64,000 nucleotides of DNA, from positions 297,270 through 361,269 of the forward strand of contig NZ_LMHZ01000056.1 in assembly GCF_001428545.1 (NCBI RefSeq), given 5' to 3'. Under the pieces are notes generated by a model. It did no database searches, was not told the DNA's origin, and saw only the letters and a list, made by a program, of their open reading frames with translations. This DNA comes from Noviherbaspirillum sp. Root189 (lineage in GTDB: Bacteria; Pseudomonadota; Gammaproteobacteria; Burkholderiales; Burkholderiaceae_D). Below, piece after piece: positions 17,071 through 25,636 of this stretch (within the stretch, counting starts at the first letter, position 1; the number at the start of each line of letters is the position of its first letter). Made by a program: the position numbers and the translations under genes.

Positions 17071-17604
17071 TCAGTGCGGTGGCGTCTCTTCGATGTCTAC
17101 CTCAAGATTTTCCAGCAACCGGCTTACGAGCATGTAAAACCCAATCGTCATCATCAGTTCCACCAGCTGTTGATGCGGCAACCGCGCGGCGACATCATTG
17201 AACAACTGTTCCGGGGCTTTAACCTCGCGGACGACCGCGTCGGTAAAGCGCAGCACCAACTGCTCCAGATCCGTGAACAGGGTCGAGTCAACCGGTTTCT
17301 CCGGATTGGCGAGTACTGCCTCGATCTTTTCCGCGGAGACGCCGGTCTTGCTCGCCACCCTACGATGCTGGAATACTTCATAACTCGCATTGCTGATTGC
17401 TCCTACACGAAGAATCACCAGCTCGCGTAGTTTCGGTTCGATATCGGACTTGTTAAGAATTGCACTTCCCAAGGCGAGAAATCCAACCGCCGTATTGCCG
17501 CCATGTGCAACCATGCGATAGATGTTGAGAGGTAAACGGCCCTTGATGATGGATGCGAGTTCCGGTGACGCCTTGTCAAGATCAAAGTACGGAATACGTG
17601 CCAT
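17071..17604 (-). CDS. Carboxymuconolactone decarboxylase-like protein
   Basis: A 177-residue all-helical CMD/AhpD-fold protein. The family core LRELVILRVGAISNASYEVFQH, followed by VASKTGVSAEKIEAVL, is clear. The CxxC thiols of AhpD-type peroxidases are absent, so a redox role is unlikely. True carboxymuconolactone decarboxylases use a similar Glu/His region to remove CO2 or open lactones. AGGAGAC precedes ATG 17604. It sits with the TRAP transporter and SDR genes on the same strand. A second, divergent CMD-like gene is two genes upstream. Confidence 0.82.
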   Translation of the reverse strand: MARIPYFDLDKASPELASIIKGRLPLNIYRMVAHGGNTAVGFLALGSAILNKSDIEPKLRELVILRVGAISNASYEVFQHRRVASKTGVSAEKIEAVLANPEKPVDSTLFTDLEQLVLRFTDAVVREVKAPEQLFNDVAARLPHQQLVELMMTIGFYMLVSRLLENLEVDIEETPPH

Positions 17605-17733
17605 AGAAGATGTCTCCTGGTTGGTTAAATTTTCGACTGCAAAAGCAGCCGTGAAGCTGATCGGTTTGTAAACATGACGCATTGAAGAGCAACGACTGGT
17701 GCTTTACTGGAATGAGTATTTGCCCGATCAGGC

Positions 17734-18846
17734 TTACATGCCGTCGATAATTCCCTTGACGGGATCGTCAATCGCAGCTTGCATGAGTTGCTCCGGTGTC
17801 CAGGTCGAATATTTGCGCGTAAGAGACCGCAAGTCGGAAACGAGCTGGCGTGCCGGCAGCCCTTTGGCTTCGTTCTCACGGATGAAGTCTTCCCACATCG
17901 GTTCTACCGCTTTCTTCCACCTCTCTAATTCTTCAGGTGACGGGTGTATAACCTTGACGCCACTTTCCTCGATAGTTTTTCTCGATAGTGAATCGTACCT
18001 GTCGAACTCATTGCCGCTCATCTGGTTAAGCCGACGCAGCATTCGGTACATAAAACGCTTGACCTCGGGCGGATAGCTGTCGAAGCTCTTTTTGTTGAAT
18101 GCATAGGCAAGAGGACTGTTATTGAGCTTCAGGTCCGTCATATACTTGCTGACCTCATGTACCCTGTAACCAATGGCACCGGTATCGTAGAAAGCAACAC
18201 CATCCACCATGCCCCGCTGAAAGGCTGCGTACGACTCCGTCGCTGGAGTACTCACGGGAACCGCGCCAAGTGCTTTGACCATTGTTGTCCCTGACCCTCC
18301 AGAAGCACGAATCTTCATTCCCTTAACATCTTCGAGCGTTCGTACCGGCTTTCGGGTGAAAAGGTTATATGCGCCAGTCACGCTGTAGTTGGCCAGATAG
18401 ACTCCCATTGCTTCATATTCCTTCTTGAAGTACTTGGGATAAAGTTCTTCAGCCACACGGGACGCTACTGCAGCATTCGGAAAGGCGAACGGTAAACCCA
18501 GCACATGATGTAGCTGAAAACTGCCAGCCTGATACATCGTGTATGCCGGCGTAAAATCCGTAATGTCGTTCACCGCTGCTTTAAAGCCATCCTTTGCGCT
18601 ATGCAATACGCCGCCGTAGTATTTCTCGACGCGGATCTTTCCGTTACTTTCCTGCTCAACCATCTTGACCCAAGGATCTAGCGTCGACTTAATCGTAGGA
18701 AAGGTGGCGGGTGCAGAGTGCGACAGGCGGACGGTAATGACAGGACCATCATAAGTGAATTTTTCCGTACCCTGTGCACCAGCGGTGCCCGGCAAAACCA
18801 AGGTCGTCACGGCGAGCGTGTATAACAAACGGTTCAAAATTTTCAT
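17734..18846 (-). CDS. TRAP transporter periplasmic receptor, DctP family (first of two)
   Basis: A 370-residue DctP/TeaA-type receptor with a signal peptide (MKILNRLLYTLAV to TAGAQG). The mature part has the family elements GGVLHSAKDGFKAAVNDITD, GMKIRASGG with the ligand-binding Arg, and GVAFYDTGAIGYRVHE. GAGGA precedes ATG 18846. It is clearly a duplicate of the receptor at 21932 (many identical blocks of 15-25 residues) but has no membrane genes of its own. Both may feed the one DctQM pair, giving it two ligand specificities. It lies between two CMD-like genes. Confidence 0.93.
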   Translation of the reverse strand: MKILNRLLYTLAVTTLVLPGTAGAQGTEKFTYDGPVITVRLSHSAPATFPTIKSTLDPWVKMVEQESNGKIRVEKYYGGVLHSAKDGFKAAVNDITDFTPAYTMYQAGSFQLHHVLGLPFAFPNAAVASRVAEELYPKYFKKEYEAMGVYLANYSVTGAYNLFTRKPVRTLEDVKGMKIRASGGSGTTMVKALGAVPVSTPATESYAAFQRGMVDGVAFYDTGAIGYRVHEVSKYMTDLKLNNSPLAYAFNKKSFDSYPPEVKRFMYRMLRRLNQMSGNEFDRYDSLSRKTIEESGVKVIHPSPEELERWKKAVEPMWEDFIRENEAKGLPARQLVSDLRSLTRKYSTWTPEQLMQAAIDDPVKGIIDGM

Positions 18847-18892
18847 TGTTTCCTCTATGCGGAGCAAGCAATCAGGAGCATGGGCCGAACGC

Positions 18893-19459
18893 TCATGCTT
18901 TCTCTTTCGGGCGCAGGTGTTGGTAGTCCGGTTCCACGTCAATATCCATGGACTTCAGGAAGCGGCCTACGCAAACATAAAAACTGGCAGTCAGTACAAG
19001 CTCGACGACTTCAGGCTCACTGAAATTACGTTTAAGGTCCTCGATACATTCCGCAGAAGCGCTCGGTCCGTTGGTAACTTCCTCAGCCAGTCTGATCGCT
19101 GCTCTTTCCTCTGGACTGAACAGTCCAGATTCTTGCCATGAAAAAAGTACGTCGATCTGCTCCTGCGTAACGCCTGATTCAAGTGCAAGCGGCACATGGT
19201 GCGCCCATTCATAATCAGTTTTCGATACCTGGGCGCCACGCAGAATCATTAACTCGCGGGTTTTCCGTGAACTGCTGGCTTGCCGCCGGAGAGGCCAGGC
19301 AAAATCTATCCATGCGCGAAACATCGCTGGCGATCGGCCCAGCACGCGGTACAGATTAGGCAGGGCGAAGTCGGGGCCGAGCATGGACGCCAGTTCGTCA
19401 TATATTGGTTTCAGCTCAGAGTCCGTCGGTTTCGCCGGTACCATGCTAATTCTTGTCAT
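18893..19459 (-). CDS. Carboxymuconolactone decarboxylase-like protein (second)
   Basis: A 188-residue CMD-family protein. The core is KTRELMILRGAQVSKTDYEW, AHHVPLALESGVTQEQI; the late helix is VELVLTASFYVCVGRFLKSM. It also lacks CxxC. It is only distantly related to the 17071 protein (the latter begins MARIPYFDLD), so these are two separate members, not a recent duplicate. Such pairs occur near lactone- or beta-keto-acid-forming pathways. Its upstream region contains a 21-bp inverted repeat that may be an operator. Confidence 0.82.
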   Translation of the reverse strand: MTRISMVPAKPTDSELKPIYDELASMLGPDFALPNLYRVLGRSPAMFRAWIDFAWPLRRQASSSRKTRELMILRGAQVSKTDYEWAHHVPLALESGVTQEQIDVLFSWQESGLFSPEERAAIRLAEEVTNGPSASAECIEDLKRNFSEPEVVELVLTASFYVCVGRFLKSMDIDVEPDYQHLRPKEKA

Positions 19460-19601
19460 TGTGTCTCCTCGGTCGGTATTTGCTTAATATTGATTCGTCA
19501 CCCTTGCGGCGCTTTAACTGCCAGGGGCGTAGGGCTATCAAGCCTTGGTTTCCATACGCTTTGCCACAGCATCAGTGGCGTCACATTTGCCATTCTTTGA
19601 A

Positions 19602-19622
19602 TGGCACATTTAATGTGTGCCA
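19602..19622. promoter_or_regulatory. Inverted repeat TGGCACA-N7-TGTGCCA
   Basis: A dyad with 7-bp perfect arms and a 7-bp centre, 143 bp upstream of the second CMD-like gene. It could be an operator for the CMD-dctP-CMD-SDR transcript. The rest of 19460-19768 holds no gene I can support. Confidence 0.35.
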
Positions 19623-19768
19623 GAACCATGGAACAGTTCGTTCCTGTGCGCTATCCATCTTCCTTACTCATCACCGTCAGGCGTGTCATGTCCTGGAGCA
19701 GCACGAAAACGTGATGCTCTTCCGCTGCAATAATTACGATCGCCTGCACGCAAAGGCCTGCCGGTTTT

Positions 19769-19886
19769 ATACCAATCCCAAGCTATAACGTGACAAATGA
19801 GATCGATGGATTTTTTTGACTGGCAAGGCGCAGGAGGAGTCAATAGCGAGCTATTGACGACGAGCGTTATGGGTTGGGATTGGTAT
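19769..19886. mobile_element. 118-bp MITE-like element with terminal inverted repeats
   Basis: The outer ends, ataccaatcccaagctataacg (reported here in two parts: ataccaatccca then ataacg) and the reverse complement of gcgttatgggttgggattggtat, pair almost perfectly at 19769-19790 and 19864-19886. Inside is a second dyad, gtcaatagc-ga-gctattgac, and a run of seven T. It is non-coding and has the look of a miniature inverted-repeat element. Its right end touches the TAA of dctM (19886-19888), so it was probably inserted just after that gene. Confidence 0.65.
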
Positions 19887-21187
19887 TACTTCATCATGCG
19901 AGGCAACCAGGTTGCAAGGTCAGGGAATGCGATGATCAAGCCGATGATCACGAATTCGCCTATTAAAAAGGGGAACACGCCTTGAAAGATTTTTCCCATT
20001 GGTACGTCATCAGCGATACCTCTCATGACGAATACATTTACGCCTACCGGCGGCGTAATTAATGCCACTTCGGTCATGATCACGATAAACACGCCAAGCC
20101 AGATTGGATCAATACCCAACGCGGTAGTAATCGGAAATATGAATGGCAACGTCAGGATGGTCATTCCAAACACATCGAGGATGGCGCCCAGCAGAAGGTA
20201 CAACACGATCATGAAAAAGATGAATTCATACTTTGATGGATTGATCTCAGTAACAAAGCTGACAAGAAGATCGGTGATCTGCGTTACTGCCAGGAAGCGT
20301 GAAATGAGATAGCCGCCGACGATGATTGCGAAAATGAATGCACTTACCATACCGGTATCCGAAAGTGCCTTCTTAAAGTTCTCCCAAGTCAGACGCTTCA
20401 TCAAAAGACTCACCAGTACGACACCCGTGGCGCCGATTCCTGACGCTTCGGTCGGCGTACAGACGCCACCATAAAGGGTGCCGATGACGATCAGGAAAAT
20501 GACGGCAATTGGCCAGATCCCTTTTGCTGCCACCAGCTTTTCCCTCAGGGTGTACTTCTCTCCCAGAGGCCCGAGCTCAGGCCGAAGTAGGCATTGCACG
20601 TAGACGATGCCAGCGAAAACAATCATGGTAAGAACACCGGGAACAATGCCCGCAATAAACAATGCCGCAATTGACGTGTCGGTAAGCGTCCCATAGAAGG
20701 CGAACGCCAGACTGGGCGGAATAAGGATCCCAAGCGTCCCGGACGCCGCCAGCACGCCCGTCGAAAGCTTCGGGTCGAAGCCATACTTTTTCATCTCCGG
20801 ATAAACAATCGTCCCCATGGTTGCCACACATGCAACGCTTGAACCGGTCACTGCGCCGAATCCGCCGCAGCCAAGCACGGAAGCAATCCCGAGCCCGCCG
20901 CGTACGCGGCTCAGACATCGTTGAAGAAACAAGTAAAGGTCGCCTGCGATGCCCGTGGTTGCAGTCAACTGTCCCATGAAGATGAACAGCGGAATGCAAA
21001 CGATAATGAAGTCCGTGCCTTTGTCCCAGGTTACCAAAGTAATTTGGGACATGGTTTGCGTAACGCCGACCACTGCAGCCGTTCCACCTATCCCGACGAC
21101 GGCCATGGCAAAGGCAATGGGAACACCCAGCACTAACATGATGAGCATCGCAGCGATACCGACGATGCCGATGGTAATGGGGTCCAT
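19886..21187 (-). CDS. dctM: TRAP transporter large permease (DctM)
   Basis: A 433-residue, roughly 12-helix membrane protein of the DctM/SiaM family. Landmarks are PIAFAMAVVGIGGTAAVVG, a CIPLFIFMGQLTATTGIAGD block, GCGGFGAVTGSSVACVATMG, and the C-terminal LITPPVGVNVFVMRGIADD. It forms the Na+-driven transport core with the small DctQ subunit; substrate is delivered by a DctP receptor. Start and preceding dctQ stop overlap by 1 nt (TAATG). The stop codon touches a MITE-like element. Confidence 0.94.
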   Translation of the reverse strand: MDPITIGIVGIAAMLIMLVLGVPIAFAMAVVGIGGTAAVVGVTQTMSQITLVTWDKGTDFIIVCIPLFIFMGQLTATTGIAGDLYLFLQRCLSRVRGGLGIASVLGCGGFGAVTGSSVACVATMGTIVYPEMKKYGFDPKLSTGVLAASGTLGILIPPSLAFAFYGTLTDTSIAALFIAGIVPGVLTMIVFAGIVYVQCLLRPELGPLGEKYTLREKLVAAKGIWPIAVIFLIVIGTLYGGVCTPTEASGIGATGVVLVSLLMKRLTWENFKKALSDTGMVSAFIFAIIVGGYLISRFLAVTQITDLLVSFVTEINPSKYEFIFFMIVLYLLLGAILDVFGMTILTLPFIFPITTALGIDPIWLGVFIVIMTEVALITPPVGVNVFVMRGIADDVPMGKIFQGVFPFLIGEFVIIGLIIAFPDLATWLPRMMK

Positions 21188-21723
21188 TATCTTTTCTCCT
21201 TTTGAATGACGACGCCCTCAACTTCAGTAACGATCTCCCCTTCTTCGTGTCTGCCCCGCGCCAGGTAGTACACCAGCTTGATGACAAAGACCAGACTGAT
21301 AAGCGTGGCCAGCGCACGGAATGGCCAGAGCGGCATATGCAGTTCTTCCCCAGTCTCATTGGTCTTGATCATGTAGCCGATATCCGAAAAACACTGAAGG
21401 CCGAGAAGCCCGAAAAAGATGATTCCGGCGATGGCGGTCACCCAGTCAGAGAGAGTGCGCCAGCCTCCCTTGAGGTGCACATACACAAGTTCCATGCGAA
21501 TGTGCTTTTTCTGGTCCCAGGTATAAGTCATGGAAAGAAAAAGAACCAGGAAGAGCAACAAGCCGTTCACCTCTTCCCCCCACGCGATCGGCGCGTTAAA
21601 GAAATAACGCATGACAACGTTAATTGTTATGATTAACGCCATTATCGGCAGAACTGCTAAGGTGCCAACGTTATGGCACCATGTGGAAAAGTCTTTAAGG
21701 ACAGCGTGAAGGCGTTGCAGCAT
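21187..21723 (-). CDS. dctQ: TRAP transporter small permease (DctQ)
   Basis: A 178-residue protein with four transmembrane segments and the DctQ signature MALIITINVVMRYFFNAPIAWGEEV (quoted in part) followed by YTWDQKKHIRMELVYVHL. The charged C-terminal tail ends in KEKR. ATG 21723, preceded by GGGAG, was preferred to an ATG 14 codons upstream. It lies between dctP2 and dctM in the normal dctPQM order. A LacI-type palindrome at 21848-21861 lies 125 bp upstream. Confidence 0.9.
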   Translation of the reverse strand: MLQRLHAVLKDFSTWCHNVGTLAVLPIMALIITINVVMRYFFNAPIAWGEEVNGLLLFLVLFLSMTYTWDQKKHIRMELVYVHLKGGWRTLSDWVTAIAGIIFFGLLGLQCFSDIGYMIKTNETGEELHMPLWPFRALATLISLVFVIKLVYYLARGRHEEGEIVTEVEGVVIQKEKR

Positions 21724-21847
21724 GACGGTCTTTCTCCCTTCATCCAGTAGAAATTTGGTACGCAAGAGACGCGGAAAATCAGGTCTTCGACCGCATAGCT
21801 GCGCAGTCGGACGTCAACGCGCGACGTCGCTCATGTCAGATACTTTA

Positions 21848-21861
21848 TGAAAACGTTTGCA
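21848..21861. promoter_or_regulatory. LacI-type operator-like site upstream of dctQ
   Basis: tgaaaacgtttgca is a near-palindrome with the CG-centred AAACGTTT core recognised by LacI/PurR-family repressors. It lies between the dctP2 stop and dctQ start and closely matches the site at 23103-23116. The LacI regulator at 15079 is the obvious candidate. Confidence 0.5.
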
Positions 21862-21931
21862 CAAATGGCGCTAAACATGTAGGTCGCGTCACAGGATGTC
21901 TGTGCAGACAACAACGAAAGCGGCTCCGGAT

Positions 21932-23041
21932 TTACATGCCGTCGATGATTCCAGAGACGGGATGCTCTGTTACTTCCTTCATAAGCTGTTCAGGTGTCCA
22001 GCTCGCGTATTTATCGGAAAGCGCGCGAAGATCCTTGACTAGCGCCCGTGCAGGCAAGCCCTTGGCCTCATTCTCCTGAATGAATTCTTCCCACAACGGC
22101 TCAGCGGCAGCCTTCCAGCGCGCCATTTCCTCCGGCGAAAGCTTGATGATCTTGATGCCCTTTTTCTCCAGGATTTCGCGGGAAGCAGTATCCTGTCGGT
22201 CAAATTCAATGCCATACATCATGCTTAGCTTTCTTTGCATGTTGTACATATAGCGCTTTACGTCGGGTGGCAAACTATCCCAGGTCTTCCGATTAAACGC
22301 CCAGGCATTGGCCGGATTGTTCATCTTCGTTTCCGTAAGATGGGTGGTAATTTCATGAACGCGATAGGCAATTGCGCCGGTGTCGTAGAAAGCCACCCCG
22401 TCAACTACGCCGCGCTGGAAGGCGTTATATGCTTCCGGCGCCGGAACTGCGACAGGCACGCCACCCAACGCCTTGATAATTTTTGATGGCGTTCCACCCG
22501 CGGCACGGATCTTCATTCCCTTCATGTCTTCGAGCCGGGATACTGGCTTCTTGGTAAAGAGATTGTAGACACCGTTGGCGTTATAGTTGGCAAGGTAGAC
22601 GCCCATTGCCTCGTACTCTTTCTTGAAGTACTTCGGATAAAGCTCTTCCGCCACTTTCGCTGCGACGGCTGCATTAGGGAACGCAAAGGGAAGGTCGAGC
22701 ACGTGGGTCAGGCTAAAGCTGCCGGCCTGGTACATGGTGTACGCAGGCGTAAAGTCGGTGATGTCGTTCACGGTCGCCTTGAAGCCGTCTTTGGCGCTGT
22801 GCAAAACCCCGCCCAAATAGGTCTGGATCTTGATTTTCCCGTTACTGTCTTTCTCCACCATCTCTATCCATTTCTTACTGACTGCCTTGCTCAGTGGGTG
22901 GGTCTCGGGAGCGAAATGGGAAAAGCGGAGAGTAATCGGAGGACCGTCATAGTTAAGTTTTTCGGCAGCCTCAACTCTTGGGATGGCAGATGCTAAAACC
23001 GGAAAGAGGAACAGGGATACTACCGCACGGCGTGAAACCAT
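21932..23041 (-). CDS. dctP: TRAP transporter periplasmic receptor, DctP family (second of two)
   Basis: A 369-residue DctP-type receptor with signal peptide (MVSRRAVVSLFLF to RVEAAEK; the RR pair does not make a full Tat motif). Binding-protein elements are GGVLHSAKDGFKATVNDITD, GMKIRAAGG and GVAFYDTGAIAYRVHE. It shares long identical blocks with the receptor at 17734, including the C-terminal SGIIDGM. It is in normal order with dctQM. Upstream is a LacI-type palindrome at -62. In this family the Arg of the MKIRA segment binds a carboxylate, so a carboxylic acid or N-acyl amino acid is the likely ligand. Confidence 0.94.
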   Translation of the reverse strand: MVSRRAVVSLFLFPVLASAIPRVEAAEKLNYDGPPITLRFSHFAPETHPLSKAVSKKWIEMVEKDSNGKIKIQTYLGGVLHSAKDGFKATVNDITDFTPAYTMYQAGSFSLTHVLDLPFAFPNAAVAAKVAEELYPKYFKKEYEAMGVYLANYNANGVYNLFTKKPVSRLEDMKGMKIRAAGGTPSKIIKALGGVPVAVPAPEAYNAFQRGVVDGVAFYDTGAIAYRVHEITTHLTETKMNNPANAWAFNRKTWDSLPPDVKRYMYNMQRKLSMMYGIEFDRQDTASREILEKKGIKIIKLSPEEMARWKAAAEPLWEEFIQENEAKGLPARALVKDLRALSDKYASWTPEQLMKEVTEHPVSGIIDGM

Positions 23042-23102
23042 TGCTGTCTCCTTTTAATGTTTTACTCTGGACTTATCTGAATCCGTTTTTCAGAAAGTTA
23101 TC

Positions 23103-23116
23103 AGAAAACGTTTTCA
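23103..23116. promoter_or_regulatory. LacI-type operator-like palindrome upstream of dctP
   Basis: agaaaacgttttca contains the perfect 12-bp dyad gaaaacgttttc. It lies 62-75 bp upstream of the dctP start. The same core occurs at 21848-21861, and a weaker copy (tgaaaacgcttgtg) in the first codons of the SDR at 14933-14946. Confidence 0.55.
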
Positions 23117-23199
23117 TACGCAATCACGATTACATACAAATTAATTTATTTCTCTTAAGCATTGACCGCTCCGCACCGGCACTCTCTTTGACTCGTAGA

Positions 23200-23239
23200 T
23201 AGTTTCATGTGACACTAATGATAGTTTCACCTGAAACTA
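23200..23239. promoter_or_regulatory. Twin operators TAGTTTCA-N2-TGAAACTA before the deacylase gene
   Basis: Two 18-bp dyads stand in tandem: tagtttcatgtgacacta (23200-23217, one mismatch between arms) and tagtttcacctgaaacta (23222-23239, perfect 8-bp arms). Their centres are 22 bp apart, about two helical turns. They end 20 bp before ATG 23259, so a bound repressor would block the promoter or ribosome site. The MarR gene at 25172 is the likely partner, since MarR dimers bind 16-20-bp dyads. Confidence 0.6.
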
Positions 23240-23258
23240 AATCAGAAAGGGCAGAGAC

Positions 23259-24995
23259 ATGGGAAATCAATTCGATTTGGTAATTCGCGCGGGAGAAATC
23301 ATTGATGGAAAAGGCACCCCTGGCTATACGGCTGATATCGGGATCAAGGACGGCGTAATCCGCGAAATTGGACGTATCGGAAAGACTGGTGCGGAAGAGA
23401 TCGATGCATCCGGACTGCTTGTCACGCCGGGCTTTGTTGATGTCCATACGCATTACGACGGGCAAGCAACCTGGGATCAACGCATGTGGCCATCCAGTCT
23501 CCATGGCGTCACAACCGCGATCATGGGTAACTGCGGCGTAGGATTCGCGCCGGTCCGTCCGACTGATCATCAGCGACTGGTCGAACTGATGGAAGGGGTC
23601 GAGGATATCCCTGGAACTGCCTTGCATGAAGGGCTCAACTGGAATTGGGAGAGCTTTCCCGAGTATCTCGATGCACTTGAAAAATCCGGGCGCGACATCG
23701 ACGTGGCGGCCCAATTGCCTCATGCCGCTCTTCGGGTTTATGTGATGGGCGAGCGCGGCACATACCTCGAGCAAGCGCGTCCGGATGACATCGCCGCAAT
23801 GCGCCGACTTGCTGAAGAGGCGATGCAGGCCGGCGCAATCGGATTCTCTACGTCCCGCAGCAGCAATCACAAGGCCATCAGCGGAGAGCCGACGCCGTCC
23901 TTGCGTGCCGCGGAGAACGAACTCGCCGGGATCGCACAAGGCCTTGCTGATGCCGGCAAAGGGGTGCTGCAATTTATCTCCGATTTTGGCGATGATCTCG
24001 TCGAAGAGTTTGACATGATCAGCCGCGTGACCCGACTAGCAGGAAGGCCGACATCCATTTCCATTGCTCAACGTCACGGCAAACCCGAAGGATGGCGAGA
24101 CCTCCTCAATCGCATTGGTGAAGCCAATAAGCAAGGACTGGAAATGCGTGCTCAGGTCGCACCGCGCCCCATCGGCATTCTGCTCGGGCTTCAAACCAGC
24201 CGTGGGCCGTTCCAAAATTGCGATTCTTTTAAAGCGATCTCGAAACTGCCACTGCAGCAGATTGTCGCGACAATGCGGCAAAGCGGCTTCCGGCAAAAGC
24301 TGTTGAAGGAGGCAAGGGAACATCCCGGCATGAGCAATGGTCACGAACTGGACTACCGCAATGTCTTCCCGCTCGGCGAACAGCCTGATTATGAACCGTC
24401 CGCTACGCGTTCGATCAGTCAGATCGCTGCCGCCGGCAATCGTGATGAACTGGAGGTGGTGTACGATCTTTTGCTGGAGCGGGACGGACGCGCGCTTATG
24501 CTGATGCCGTTTGCCAATTACGCTTATGGCTCCCTCGACCCGACGCGAGAGATGTTGTCGGATGCACACAGCATCATCGGGCTAGGTGATGGTGGAGCCC
24601 ACGTCGGTGCGATCTGCGATGCCAGCTTCACTACCTATCTGCTTACGCACTGGGGCCGCGACCGTCAGGCCGGGCGTTTCGATCTTCCACGGCTCGTACG
24701 AAAGCTCACCAGTGAAACTGCGGCGGCAGTCGGGTTATTTGACCGGGGCATTATCGCGCCCGGCATGAAAGCGGACCTGAATGTTATCGATTTTCCCGTG
24801 CTAGCCGCGGAAGCGCCCTATATTGCGTTCGATCTTCCCGCCGGCGGGAAGCGCCTACTGCAAGGGGCACACGGTTATGTCGCCACGATTGTCTCCGGCG
24901 TGCCGGTTTACCGGAACGGCGCAAGCACGGGGCACCTTCCCGGACGCCTGGTGCGCGGTGCACAAAAAGGACCCGCTGGCACATTCACCCGCTAA
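23259..24995 (+). CDS. N-acyl-D-amino-acid deacylase-like amidohydrolase
   Basis: A 578-residue amidohydrolase-superfamily enzyme. The metal site HxH is H63/H65 in VDVHTHYDGQ, the Cys of D-aminoacylases lies in GNCGVGFAP, and the catalytic Asp is in GLGDGGAHVG. The end (GIIAPGMKADLNVIDF) is typical of the superfamily's beta-sandwich. D-aminoacylases cleave N-acyl-D-amino acids, but the mid-barrel His ligands of characterised enzymes are not obvious here, so the true amide or lactam substrate is open. AAAGGG lies upstream of ATG 23259. It is divergent from dctP and controlled by its own twin operators. Confidence 0.85.
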   Translation: MGNQFDLVIRAGEIIDGKGTPGYTADIGIKDGVIREIGRIGKTGAEEIDASGLLVTPGFVDVHTHYDGQATWDQRMWPSSLHGVTTAIMGNCGVGFAPVRPTDHQRLVELMEGVEDIPGTALHEGLNWNWESFPEYLDALEKSGRDIDVAAQLPHAALRVYVMGERGTYLEQARPDDIAAMRRLAEEAMQAGAIGFSTSRSSNHKAISGEPTPSLRAAENELAGIAQGLADAGKGVLQFISDFGDDLVEEFDMISRVTRLAGRPTSISIAQRHGKPEGWRDLLNRIGEANKQGLEMRAQVAPRPIGILLGLQTSRGPFQNCDSFKAISKLPLQQIVATMRQSGFRQKLLKEAREHPGMSNGHELDYRNVFPLGEQPDYEPSATRSISQIAAAGNRDELEVVYDLLLERDGRALMLMPFANYAYGSLDPTREMLSDAHSIIGLGDGGAHVGAICDASFTTYLLTHWGRDRQAGRFDLPRLVRKLTSETAAAVGLFDRGIIAPGMKADLNVIDFPVLAAEAPYIAFDLPAGGKRLLQGAHGYVATIVSGVPVYRNGASTGHLPGRLVRGAQKGPAGTFTR

Positions 24996-25171
24996 ATCCG
25001 AGTCCCGCTTCCGAAGGGATGAGCCGTCGGTGCTGCTATAATCGGCTTGGTTTTCTGCAGCTCCAAGGCTCTTTTCCTTAAACAGGCAGCGATGATGCGC
25101 AGGCAGATTGAACCGGCCTGAACGCCTGGCCCGCATGGCGTTTATCACTCGATAGATCAAAGGTCACGCGC

Positions 25172-25636
25172 ATGGCGAGGCAACCTGCTAAGCAGTCCGG
25201 GAATACGCTGGAAGAATCCTTCGGCCGCAAGCTTATTCTGTTGTACAACTTGTATACACAACCGTTTTTTGAGGAAATCGGGCGCCCGGAAGGAATCAAT
25301 CTGCCCGAGTGGCTTGTTATCTATACGATCGCGCTTTATCCAGATATCGGGCCAAGCCGGATTGGGCACTTTACAGGATTGCACAAGACTACCATCAGCC
25401 GGGTCCTCTCCCAGTTACGGGACAAAGGGTACATAGAGCAATGCGTAGACCCTAACGACGGGCGCGGCAAGATTCTCAGTCTCACATCCGCAGGCAAGAA
25501 AATTTTTGTTCGCAGGTCCGGGTGGGCACGCGAATGGAGTACGCTGCTTACAAGCGGCCTGAGCGCAGCGGACAGGCGCGCGCTTGCACGGATGCTTGAT
25601 GTGGTTATCGATAATTCACGCGCTCGCAGTGAATGA
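25172..25636 (+). CDS. MarR-family transcriptional regulator
   Basis: A 154-residue winged-helix protein. The recognition region IGHFTGLHKTTISRVLSQLR is followed by the wing DPNDGRGKILSLTSAGKK, as in MarR/SlyA proteins. It lies 176 bp downstream of the deacylase gene on the same strand. The paired dyads before that gene are its probable targets. A second MarR regulator at 27013 has a different recognition helix and different candidate sites. Confidence 0.9.
   Translation: MARQPAKQSGNTLEESFGRKLILLYNLYTQPFFEEIGRPEGINLPEWLVIYTIALYPDIGPSRIGHFTGLHKTTISRVLSQLRDKGYIEQCVDPNDGRGKILSLTSAGKKIFVRRSGWAREWSTLLTSGLSAADRRALARMLDVVIDNSRARSE

Noticed and set aside
17071..19459. AhpD-type peroxidase function for the CMD-like genes
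   Set aside because: Neither protein has the CxxC pair required for that activity.
19797..19985. Open frame starting inside the MITE and running opposite the dctM end
   Set aside because: It overlaps the inverted-repeat element and the dctM C-terminus and has no ribosome site.
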